This document shows, piece after piece, positions 1 through 9,692 of a stretch of DNA of 64,000 nt (positions within the stretch are counted from its first letter, which is position 1; the number at the start of each line of letters is the position of its first letter). This DNA comes from Neelides folsomi. Lineage: Eukaryota; Arthropoda; Collembola; Neelipleona; Neelidae. The translations under genes and the position numbers were made by a program. The notes below the pieces were generated by a model, which was given only the letters and a program-made list of their open reading frames with translations, was not told where the DNA came from and did no database searches. Location: the NCBI GenBank assembly GCA_034687125.1, contig JAQGBZ010000257.1, forward strand, positions 1 to 64,000, in the 5' to 3' direction.

Positions 1-10
1 AGCGTTTAGT

Positions 11-112
11 ACCCGGACATCTTTTGGGACCCGGATATCTTTAAAAGTTTTTGTTTGCCCCCCCGGATATCTTTCGGACCCGGATATCTTTCGGGCCCCG
101 GATATCTTTCGG
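11..112. repeat. Degenerate tandem repeat, CCGGATATCTTTCGG units
   Basis: Five copies of a 17-19-bp unit are visible at 11-28, 29-47, 61-77, 78-95 and 96-112. The last three are almost identical and the first two are diverged. The unit has CCGG/CGG ends around GATATC. A 13-bp T-rich and C-rich spacer separates copies two and three. It is far more GC-rich than the flanking DNA. It may be the edge of a satellite or a transposon end lying mostly before the window; no coding frame is involved. Confidence 0.8.
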
Positions 113-874
113 CCAATTACGGTATTCTATTTCTCGTAAATCCTGAAGATGTAAAAATCATATTTAGAATATTTACACTGTATGTATAATTATAACAATG
201 CACAATAGAAGAAAGTCTGTTCGAATTGATTTTTATATTTTTCAACTGATCAACATACAAATTATATTATAATATTTACTTATATGAATTTTTAAAAGTA
301 CTGTATTTAATGTACTATATTACATCATGCATCCTTTAATCTTACATTACCTATAGTTCAATATTTGTTCAATAATTAAATATAATTAATAATTATACTG
401 AGGAAACTCTTTACCCAGATCAGAAATCTGAATGGCCTTAAGCGTTTGTGTATGTATGTTTGCATAAACAAAATATAAATATACCTGTATATACAAATAG
501 ATTTTTTACATGTTATACAGGTACATATGGTGAAATTTTATGTACGTATATTTCTATGCAAGACATTAACATATCATAAAAACTACAGATTTTTTGATTA
601 TAAATTCGTTAAAAGTGATGACTGTAAGTATGTTTTTAATTCCTTGAACAATCCCTTAAATGGATTCTCGAAAAGAAGTTCGGAAGATTTTGCAAGGGTT
701 GACAGAGTAAGACGAAAACAACCGGCGTTAATGTTAATTAATCTCTCACGAGAGGAGTTTTCTCATCAAAGAGTCAACTCACTTTTAATTCTTCCCCAGG
801 GCGGAGAGGACAGAACGAGTCAATTAGCCCATTCTTAATCTCCACCATCTGAATCAACTCAGAGATCGACTCCA
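113..874 (+). other. AT-rich upstream DNA with a possible 5' UTR exon
   Basis: This stretch is mostly AT-rich and non-coding. A good splice-acceptor sequence (pyrimidine-rich, ending CCCCAG) sits at 799. It could begin a 5' UTR exon of the small membrane-protein gene that starts at 875. All three frames after the acceptor meet stops before that ATG, so any exon here would be untranslated. An open frame over 527-838 crosses the acceptor and has no recognisable protein features. Confidence 0.35.
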
Positions 875-1502
875 ATGAATAACGAAGACGTAATAAAGCC
901 AGAGACCATCACTGCTGCTCTCATCGCCATTGTCATATTTGGGTAAAATGAAAAAAAGATTTACCTAAATATTAGGTAGATTGATGATCTTAATGATGAT
1001 ATCCCTTTTTAAGTTTTAAAATATGAAATCCCTTTGAATAAAACTAAAATAAGAATTTAGTTCATAATTTTATGCTAATTATAACTATGGTTTAAATTGC
1101 TTCGATTATTTTATAATGTCATTTCAATTTTTTCTAAAAACTCTTATAAGATCTTCTGAGATTTCTTGTTAGATCATTCCGTTATTCACTAAATGTAAGT
1201 AAAGTAGATATCGGTATATGGTACTTATGGAATGTATGAGTGTGGGAAATTGTTCCGAATATCCAAAGTTGACGTTGTGCAAAAATACGTGTGAGTTTTT
1301 TGATTCTATGGTTGTTTGCAGGACGGGGCTTGTAATGATTCTCTTAATTTGTTATGCCTGTGTTCTTCGACGCCTCTGTTGTCCCAACTTTGGAAGGTCG
1401 GGCAAGCGAAGTCAGCAAGAACTGAGGAACGGAGCAACACCGATGCATACTTCATGTGACATCACAAGAATTGAAACCCTCAACGAACAATCGAGTATTT
1501 AG
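875..1502 (+). CDS. Putative 82-aa single-pass membrane protein (two coding exons)
   Basis: I do not recognise a family. Coding exons are 875-942 and 1322-1502, joined across a 379-bp GT-AG intron. The donor is GG|GTAAAA and the acceptor follows TTGTTTGCAG. The split glycine codon keeps the frame (phase 2). The product starts MNNEDVIKPE, then has one hydrophobic segment of about 27 residues (residues 12-38) that is interrupted exactly by the intron. Next come Arg-Arg-Leu-Cys-Cys and a basic, hydrophilic tail of about 40 residues. The charge pattern predicts the C-terminus in the cytosol, and the paired Cys at the membrane edge is a plausible palmitoylation site. An in-frame stop lies upstream of the ATG. 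A variant poly(A) signal ATTAAA lies at 1591-1596. Splicing that joins two halves of one membrane helix in frame argues for a real gene. Alternatively this could be the last exons of a larger gene starting before the window. Confidence 0.5.
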
Positions 1503-1664
1503 GATCCATCAACGAGTCATCCTTCTTTTATAAGTTTTAGTATTTTTCTCATGTAATTCACAAATGCTACGTATGTTCGTTGAAATATTGATTAAAAATT
1601 TATGATATACTAACTTTATATATAACATACATACACATAATGGACAACAAATGTAAATCATAAT

Positions 1665-1684
1665 CAGAGCTGTGAAGTTTAGGT
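1665..1684 (+). repeat. hAT left terminal inverted repeat
   Basis: Reads CAGAGCTGTGAAGTTTAGGT and pairs with the right end at 3259-3278 with one mismatch at position 4. It directly follows the target duplication ATCATAAT. Confidence 0.85.
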
Positions 1685-1802
1685 ATGAAAATCGAGGAAA
1701 TATGTATGGAAATATGTATGAGAGATTTTTCGAGAATTTTAGCAGTTTATATCAATTATACATATTTTGGGACAATTCATAATGACAAACAATCCACATC
1801 TC

Positions 1803-2066
1803 TTAGTTTTCAGTAGTAAAAAACATTCGATTTGGAGCTAGAACAGATTTATGCATAGAGAAACTCCATTCAACATCGACAGATGTTAATAAGGCAAACT
1901 TAAAATGGTAAACATGATTCGGATCAGACAAATTACATTGAGAATTAACTCCAGACAATATTTTAGAATACTTGCGTATTATTTCCAAATCAGAATTCTT
2001 TATTCTTTTGAAAAACCTTATTAAATTTCTCCAATACAGCAAATCCAAAGGTAATACATATGACAT
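1803..2066 (-). pseudogene. hAT transposase C-terminal dimerisation-domain remnant
   Basis: An 87-residue open stretch on the minus strand ends in a segment resembling the hAT C-terminal dimerisation region. Visible pieces are LLTSVDVEWSFSMHKSVLAP followed by NRMFFTTEN, matching the usual ‘(I/L)TSVxVERSFSxYKxIL…NRxxFxxEN’ pattern. The family-typical Arg after VE is Trp here. The catalytic core and BED zinc finger are missing; upstream minus-strand sequence has stops and AT-rich filler. The reading frame is oriented toward the left end of the element, as expected for a transposase C-terminus. It is non-functional. Confidence 0.75.
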
Positions 2067-2750
2067 GAAGCAGATAAGGATATGTAGTTTTCAAATTTTT
2101 ACATATGGTCGCCTTATCCTAAGAACTCCTTATCCAAATTGTTCAATTTAAAAAATAACAACAAATAAATAATTTTTAAATTTTTTCCTATATATATAAT
2201 TTTTGAGTGGTCGCTATTTGAACGCTTGGAAACTCAATTAATCTTTTCATTCTTTTCCACTATTCACTTTTTAATTGAATTTTAATATTTGTTATATTGA
2301 GTATTTAAAAAAATTATTCGACTTAAAAAAATTATATAAAAATAATCCCATTATACGATACCGAAATGATTGTGCGGTGGTTATTAGAAATAGTATACAA
2401 TACAAATAGCAAAAAATTGTAAAAATAATTCTAATTTTATTCAATTATCTTGCTTTGGGTTTAGATATTTTAGGTTTAACAAAAATAAACCTTATGCCCT
2501 TATTAACTAATACGAATATGGTAATAAAATAAATTAACATTTTTCATGGATTTTTTGGTAAACAAGTTTAAAAATTTAGGATTAATGCTTATGTACTCTA
2601 CTTATATTAATTCTTTTGTTAAAAACATTTGAATTTCTGTTAGAACCAGAGTACTTATGTACTAACAATAACTACAGTATTAAAAAACAAACATACATAT
2701 TAGTACCATTAGTACCTTTTTGTAAAATAACAACTTTAATAATTTAACAG

Positions 2751-2778
2751 CAAGTTTAAATATATATATATAAACTTG
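2751..2778. repeat. 28-bp AT-rich palindrome inside the hAT element
   Basis: CAAGTTTA and TAAACTTG flank a run of alternating A and T, forming a near-perfect palindrome able to extrude as a hairpin. It lies mid-element, so it may be a nested insertion or a simple expansion. Confidence 0.7.
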
Positions 2779-3020
2779 TTTTAGCAAATAACTTTGTATT
2801 TTGCATCATTAACGCCTTTTATTGCTAGTAATCTATATTTTTGAAATTTAGGCAAGGTTACCATTTATTAAGATTTAGTCAAATTTGGATAAGAAGTTAT
2901 TGTGATAAAAGGATCATATAGTGAGCACCATCAGAGAGAAAAAGTAGAAATCGATCACTAATTGTTTTTTGAGAACATCAAATATTCCATATAAATTAAT
3001 ATTTATTATAATTCTTGTAT

Positions 3021-3060
3021 AATTTAATTAAATAAACTACAATTTAATTAAATAAACTAC
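3021..3060. repeat. Exact 20-bp tandem duplication inside the hAT element
   Basis: AATTTAATTAAATAAACTAC occurs twice back to back (3021-3040, 3041-3060), in the right subterminal part of the transposon. Confidence 0.9.
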
Positions 3061-3258
3061 ATTTATATATATCATTCCTAAAAGTTGGAAAATATGTACG
3101 AATACATATTTTATGTGCGAATATGTATGAATATGTAAAATGTGTACAGATTCCAAAATATGTATAAAAAACTATGCGTTTTTTGAGGTCTATGAGGCAT
3201 AGAACGTGTACAGCTAAAACCTTCGCCTTCGATTTTAAGGAATAAAAAATATGTATGC

Positions 3259-3278
3259 ACCTAAACTTCACAGCCCTG
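3259..3278 (-). repeat. hAT right terminal inverted repeat
   Basis: On the minus strand it reads CAGGGCTGTGAAGTTTAGGT, 19 of 20 identical to the left end, followed on the outside by the target duplication ATCATAAT at 3279-3286. Confidence 0.85.
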
Positions 3279-3286
3279 ATCATAAT

Positions 3287-5622
3287 ACTATTTAATCAAT
3301 AAATTATGAAACAAGTATGGGACAAGATAAATATACAAATAAAATACTATGTAAATCTCATATAACAATGATTCATAACAATAAGCATTAGGTAAGATCA
3401 CACAAAAGATTACACAAATCGTACATCTTAAATAGCAAGGTGCGGAGACTGCCGTGGTTTTTGTATTTTCGAATAAAGCTTCAGAATATACTTCAGAGTA
3501 AATATTTAAAGTAATGATGTTAAATCTGTATTAACTAAGTACTATTTCTTGTTAGTTTACTATATATTGTATGTTTTTTTTTCATTTTGGTCATTTAATA
3601 TATTGTGTAGGTTGAAGATAGATAATACCATATATATATATATCTAATGTATGATGTAGAGTACATAATATAAATCGAAGAATGGAATTGAAAGTATTAC
3701 TTTGCTAATTAGATAATATCTATAGAAATGTATAGGGTAGCCCGATGCGAACCTCCAAGGATCGTCTTAATTAATTAGTTTCTTGAGCATCCTTTTCATC
3801 TGACTATCAATGTTCTTAATTTTGGGATGAATATTCATTAGCGAGGAAAAGTAAATAGGCTGGTGTAATTAGTATTTAAACAAATATTTAGAATTTGGGT
3901 TTAATGTAAATGAATTTAAAGTGAATTAAATTTATGAAAATATGTACGTGTGTAAATAAAATGAATTCGTCCTAAACTTTTAACATAGAGACGCTACATA
4001 CTACTCGTATATCTTTGCAAAAGAGAAAATCAAGAATCGATTCTTTCACATCTACATTTTTATCACAGGAAAATACCTAGATTTTGAATTGAATAAATAT
4101 TATATATGAAAAGTAAAACAGATTTGGCGAATCTGATTTTCTCAGATCTTACAACGGATTGAGGTCATTTTTAACTTTATATCTCACGAGAATGCGAATC
4201 TTATCGGAATGGAAATAAGAATGATTTGTACACTTTAGATGATATCAGTCCAATAAAAATGTCGGTTCAATTTCCCAAGGCAATTTCTTTGATTCCTCAA
4301 TTCCTTCCTTTACTCAACTCCATCATTCATCCAGAATGGGACCGTGATTGAGAAATAAAAATATCACGTCCAAATGATCCGTTGGTGATTCAGATCAAAA
4401 GCCTGGGAGCTTAGGCTGGTGGGAAGGAACCATAAAATCACGACCTCTTCATCTTCCCAAATACGCTTCAAAAGAATCGAAAATGTCTCTATTAAATAGG
4501 AATATCAACAAGGCACTTCGTCTTTTTGAGCACTCATCAACCTTTGAACAAATTCCTCCCCTTTCTGTTTACAAAAGCAATACAAACTTGAACGAAGTAA
4601 CAATTTCGCCATTGCCCATGACTTGCACATAATTTCCTAAATTTATTACCTAAATGGTTTTGAATACAAATGAATCAAATGACGCTAATCAGGATATAGG
4701 TGTAGTAAAGATATTATTTAATTTAGACTAAAATCAAATGTAAAATATTAACAAAATAAATTCATTCGTATGATTAAATATGAATTCATATTGAACAGTT
4801 GAAGAATTGATATTACAATAAAGAATATATGACATAGTTTATTGTCAACAAATGTTAAATTTCCAAATTTAATTAACCTCATCCTTTAAAAAAATATTAC
4901 ATATTTTATGACTCGTAAATTAAAATTCTCATTTAGAGAATTGAATTACATAAATAACATACGTATACTTCTATATAAATAGAAAATTCTCATCAAAACT
5001 TTAGATAAGATAGGAAATCCTTATACATACTTTTCCACCTCCAAGATTAAAAGTCACAAGACATGTGGGACTACAAATTAAGACTATTAAAACCCTATGT
5101 TTATATTCGTTGATTGGATTTCTCATAATTCATTTAAGCTCTGGGAAGAGGGACGGGAAATGTAAAGTTTCAATTATAGGCGAAAATCAAATATATGTAT
5201 ATTTATAACATTGATATAAAATATTCACAGAAAGCCTGAGCGAGAATGTTTTAGATTGAAAGACGATAAATGTTGTATAAACAAGACATGTTTACGAATA
5301 ATGAAGTTTGGCGTGATTTATACTGGCACTTGAAGATATCTGACTGATATCTAACCATAAAATGAAAGGAATAAAGGATTCTATCAAGAGAAAATAAATC
5401 AATACGCAAGAAGAAAATTAAAATTAAACTTAAAAAATAAACATTAAACTTTAATGTTTTTTTAAAATGTATTTTTTTAAAATAAATAAAAACAATAATC
5501 CCTCTCAACGTTTAAAACCTAGTTGTATTGAAACATGATTGTACTAAAACAAGCCATTTGTTGAAAATGAATAGAATAAATCATAAAATTCGCGTAAACT
5601 TTAACTATAGTTGCTTCAAACT
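3287..5622. other. Intergenic DNA between the hAT element and the MLX 3' end
   Basis: AT-rich DNA with no supportable gene. It holds a (TA)n run at 3631-3643 and a moderately GC-richer patch around 4250-4620 without a usable frame. A variant poly(A) signal for MLX (ATTAAA read on the minus strand, 5455-5450) lies about 170 bp beyond its stop codon; no AATAAA is closer. Confidence 0.6.
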
Positions 5623-8600
5623 TCAAACTGCTCGCATTTGCCCTTTAAGTTGCCCAAGGATAGAGAGGACCATGTCCCGAAGAGTCTAAATAAATAAATA
5701 AATTACATTCAATTTATGCTATAAGTATTACTATTACTATTCAGTAAAAGTTTTAAATATCATAGTCACAATTATTACTTGAGGCTTGCAATGTTCTTCC
5801 AACCAGCTAAAAACACCAGCAGACAATTCCTGGAAATTTGCCACGCTTATTCCACAGTTGAATGAAATAAATAGCGTGTCCATGATAGCTTGAAACTGAA
5901 ATAAAGAAAACAATTTAATTAATTAAACCATGTCGTATCAAACACCTATATGTAGTAAAATGTTAAAATATTAAACATATTTTCTTACCACTTGAAACTT
6001 GACTTCGTCTGAAATCTGTAGAGCTGCATTGCCAGGTTGATTTTGATGGGCTTTGACGATCTGTTCGTAGTTGACCTTCATGATCTGAAGAGCGACGACT
6101 TCCTTACGGAGCGCTGCGAGTTCTTCCTCTTGTTTCTTCTTCTGCTGGAGCAAATACTAAGAAAACAAATATCAATTACGCATCTCTCACTCAATAGTTT
6201 ATCAATTTATACTATTAATGTTGATATCAATAAACATCATGGGAAATGCTATAAAGGAACTACGATATAAGTGAGTATAAATTACTGTTTAAAATGTAAG
6301 CATTACTTGAATGTAGTCAATTGACTTTTGAAGGATCGTTGCCTTGCTGAGTTTGTAGCCGCTGAGGGAATCATTCTGTTGGCACATTGGAACAAGCTCC
6401 TGAAGTGAATCATATCCTTTCTTGATTGCATCCCGCCGTTTCTGCTCGGCTTGAGTATGAGCTTCTCGTCGACGTTCTTTGTAGCTCATGCTCGACTTCC
6501 CATCACTATCCTCGTCATCTGCCCACAATACATTCAATCCCCATTTAGTGACACCCAAATTAATAAATATTAACCAAGCCCATTGTCAGCAAAAAATCGC
6601 ATTTTATTTTTCATTTATTTATTACTCAATTTTAAATATTTATAAGTACAGTAAGATTCAATTCAATTTATTCAATTTCATCCAATAATTACAAAATGAA
6701 CTTTCAATTTGTGAATAATTTATTCAAAAGATTCCCCTTGCTCATTAAAGCGATACGAACATTTGATGATAATTGTATAATAATAGTTCTGAATTGGTCA
6801 AAAGATTTAATTGAGTCATCTCATTATTAGATGGATCTTAATTAAGGCCAAAGGTCAAGAGGAATGAGCCAGACGAGCACTAAGGAAAGTCCACAAATGA
6901 GGTCATAGGGCTATGTTCATGATTTTGTATGAATGAGAATAGAGATTAAACATTAGCAGACAATTACAATTGTGTCTTTTGATAATCAACCTCAAGATGA
7001 CCATATCGATGTAGTTAATTAAGCTATCAATTAAAAAATTATCAAAGAGTACTTACAGAGGATGGGAAGTAAAAAAGAAAGTGGGAGCGAGGAGTGATCG
7101 CTTACTCTTTTTCCAAAGCTTTCCAGTCAACTGGTTAAGATTCCTACTGCCCTTCCCTTTTGTGCCAAAGAGACAGGACTCGGGCTCGGCAAAGAAGCAG
7201 TGGCTCTCACAAAAGGTCAAGCTCTGGCAAGGACATGGGGATATGAAATCCCCGACACCCCGAACCCGGTTGGAATTCTTCTCGAGCCTCATTTCGCCCT
7301 TAGCTCAAGTCTTAAAATACAAGGAGGAAAGACTTGGGACAGATAGTACCCTTATCAGCCTGACCTTCTCCGCTCTTCATTTTATCTCCTGTTGACCGAA
7401 TGGGAAAGAATGGATCCAACCATTTCTCACCCTCAACTCTCAATTGACAAACAACGAAGAACCCCCAAGAATATCTCTATCTTTCAAGTTCCAAAATCAT
7501 CATTGGACCTTTATAAAAACGAGTCTCAACAACGACTACAGAACACCATGTTTAATAAAGTATTAAACAAACTGTAGATTGAGCCATTTTGGGAATATGA
7601 TTCAAATAAATATTTATATCTAACATAAACTATTGTGTTTCAGTTATTAGTTATTACCAACCAATAGAAGAAATATTCTCTTTTTAAAATGAACCTTAAT
7701 TTTCTCGCCTTAATGCTAAATGTAAACAAGAAGTCTTGATCGCTGGCCAATTTATCACGTTAATATCAATGCCATCCATATAGCTTTTATTTGAAAAATT
7801 ATCCTAATCCTGATCGTGAATTAACCAAAATTCTTAGATTTTCAAAAATCATTGAAATATGTTTTCATAATAATTTAATATTTTTTCTAAATTACTATAT
7901 TTAAATTAACATTGATATCGAGGAATTATCCACGTAAGATATACACGGATGAATATCAATATCTTAATTGTGAACTAACAATATCTAATATTTAAAACAG
8001 TTAATTATAAGATTATATCCAATAACTAAAAGTCAATGAGTGCTATAAAATGTCCAAAAACTTGAAAAGGAAAGATTTAAACAGATATTATAGAATCTTG
8101 GATTCGAAATCGATTCCAGCATATTCACATTTATCAACGAATGCACATTGTAATAAAAAAATTATTGTCATAAAGTACAGAAACAAATTTGCACATGGTT
8201 AAATTTAGGAATATGTTATAATTAAATGATTATTCATCATTTAGATATCAATTAATCTTAAATATAAAAATTTGATTTTGAAAATTATAGAATTGTAACT
8301 GGTACTTGAACTCCCACCGCACCTGTATTATGAGCAGAAGATGATAGAGTATTAATTGACCCTGTGCTGCTGCATCTTGAGAAGACGAATTGGTCTTTTT
8401 CTGAAGGGCTTACGGGCTCCAGTTTGAAGCTGTCACTTTTATACTCTATATAGAACAAAGGAAAAAACCATTAAATAGGGTAATTAGGTATTTAATTTCA
8501 TCATTTAAGAAATAACAATTAAATAATAATTTCCGGATAAGCATCACAATTAGAAAAGTAATTAAAATATGAATAAAATATTATTATTATCAGATCCTCA

Positions 8601-8757
8601 CATATCCAATCCATCCTATCATGAATTAAATAAATAGAAACTCTTATAAGAGCAGCAATTAAATTCATGAATAATGGATGAATTTGATCTCGATTTTCAA
8701 ATTAGCGGAACACTTACTTAAATGATATTTATCCAAGGCAAAATTCCCTTCACTCAT
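5623..8757 (-). CDS. Mlx: MLX (Max-like protein X), bHLH-leucine-zipper transcription factor, six coding exons
   Basis: MLX dimerises with Mondo/ChREBP-type proteins and binds carbohydrate-response E-boxes to control metabolic genes; it shuttles between cytosol and nucleus. Coding exons on the minus strand are 8757-8718, 8445-8323, 6518-6307, 6156-5989, 5895-5779 and 5685-5623. All have GT-AG borders and matching phases, giving 240 aa, close to the shorter vertebrate isoform. Residues 1-54 are a short Ser-rich lead. An acidic DDEDSD (55-60) precedes the basic region (about 67-84, with HTQAEQKRRDAIKKGYD at 75-91). Helix-loop-helix extends to about 125 (KLSKATILQKSIDYIQ). The zipper starts at 126 (KKKQEEELAALRKEV). 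Residues 182-240 are the MLX-specific dimerisation and cytoplasmic-localisation region (FQELSAGVFSWLEEHCKPQ, then TLRDMVLSILGQLKGQ). The start ATG is the first in exon 1. The gene faces Merlin head to head. Intron 2 is 1.8 kb. Confidence 0.95.
7040..7400. other. GC-richer block inside MLX intron 2
   Basis: A block clearly richer in GC than the rest of the intron. On the minus strand it contains an open stretch from about 7292 that runs into a textbook donor sequence (CTCT|GTAAGT, GT at 7056-7055). Splicing that donor to the next MLX exon at 6518 would bring a TGA into frame. If used, it would therefore be an untranslated alternative first exon rather than a coding one. It may instead be an intronic enhancer. 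Confidence 0.3.
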
Positions 8758-9692
8758 AAGTAAATACTCGGTCGAGGTCCTGCAGGTGAGACGTGAATGT
8801 TTCGAGGGATCAAAGAGTTAAAGTTAGTTAATGAAGGAGTGAAAATGATAAATAAAAGAAAGTTAAAGAAGGGAATTTCAATTTCCACTCTCCTCTAAAT
8901 GAGTGATTGATTGAGATCTCATGCGGAGGTTCAATTTGATTCAAAAGTCCATATGGCAAACATAGAGAAGATCATTTCCTATCTTTCCCATGTACAATCC
9001 ATTTCACCTTACAACTACATGCAGCACATGTTGGATCCACATTATTTCATATGGATAATTCCCATTTGACACCAAGGCGGTTTTATTCAAACGAGCGAAT
9101 GAAGTAAATAGGAATTTCACGATGAGTCTTTTTCCTATCATTACTCACACGGGGATTCTTTGATATTTCTTTGCATGGATTAAAAGTGTGTAAAAGTCCT
9201 ATAAGTTTACATGTATTTAATAATAACGTAGGTATGTAGTTATAAACCCAGAGGAATGTGAAGGAATTTAAAATAAACTAATCCGAACTAGGTCGTGTTC
9301 GGACCAAATGCTCATCTTTGACGCATTAATACACTCTATTATCAATATATTATAATTATTGTACCAATCATTAGTAAGACTTTTTAGTGTTGAAATTATT
9401 TAGCTTTTTGATAATAGAGGAATTGACCAAAATGCCAAAGTAAATTCCTAGAATTTTATTTTATTAATTATACTTGCAAGGCAAGTATTATTTCGAATAT
9501 GATATTTGTGCTTCGACCAGCAAAATGAACTTGATAATTTAAAACTTTTTCTTATTCTGACTTATTCAGTTCAGTTTAATTAACATGAAGGAAATTAAAG
9601 TAAATTATTTTTTAACAATAATTTTCTGCTTGTTTTACAATACAATATAACTATTATTTCTCAGTTTAGCTTTAGTTTAATTTAATTTCAAA
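8758..9692. promoter_or_regulatory. Divergent intergenic region between MLX and Merlin
   Basis: The 935 bp separating two outward-facing start codons must hold the proximal promoters of both genes, unless their 5' exons overlap. A pyrimidine-rich acceptor (TATTTCTCAG, ending 9664) lies 28 bp before the Merlin ATG, so Merlin probably has an untranslated first exon. A GCAG|GTGAGA donor for the plus strand is at 8785/8786. The same CCTGCAGG palindrome also reads as an acceptor on the minus strand for a possible MLX 5' exon. A perfect 8-bp hairpin ATACTTGC-AAG-GCAAGTAT-like repeat is at 9470-9488 (arms 9470-9477 and 9481-9488). Confidence 0.55.

Larger units (their letters stand above)
1665..3278 (-). 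mobile_element. hAT-family DNA transposon, decayed, with intact ends
   Basis: The element is bounded by inverted repeats: CAGAGCTGTGAAGTTTAGGT at the left and the complement of CAGGGCTGTGAAGTTTAGGT at the right, 19 of 20 matching. It is flanked by a perfect 8-bp direct duplication, ATCATAAT, at 1657-1664 and 3279-3286. An 8-bp target duplication and ends beginning CAG are hAT hallmarks. The only transposase trace is a C-terminal fragment on the minus strand at 2066-1803. The remaining 1.2 kb is AT-rich with stops in all frames, so this copy cannot move by itself. The intact duplication suggests a relatively young or well-preserved insertion. Confidence 0.85.

Noticed and set aside
3044-3283. 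Minus-strand frame covering the right end of the hAT element
   Set aside because: It consists of the terminal and subterminal transposon repeat, with no protein similarity.
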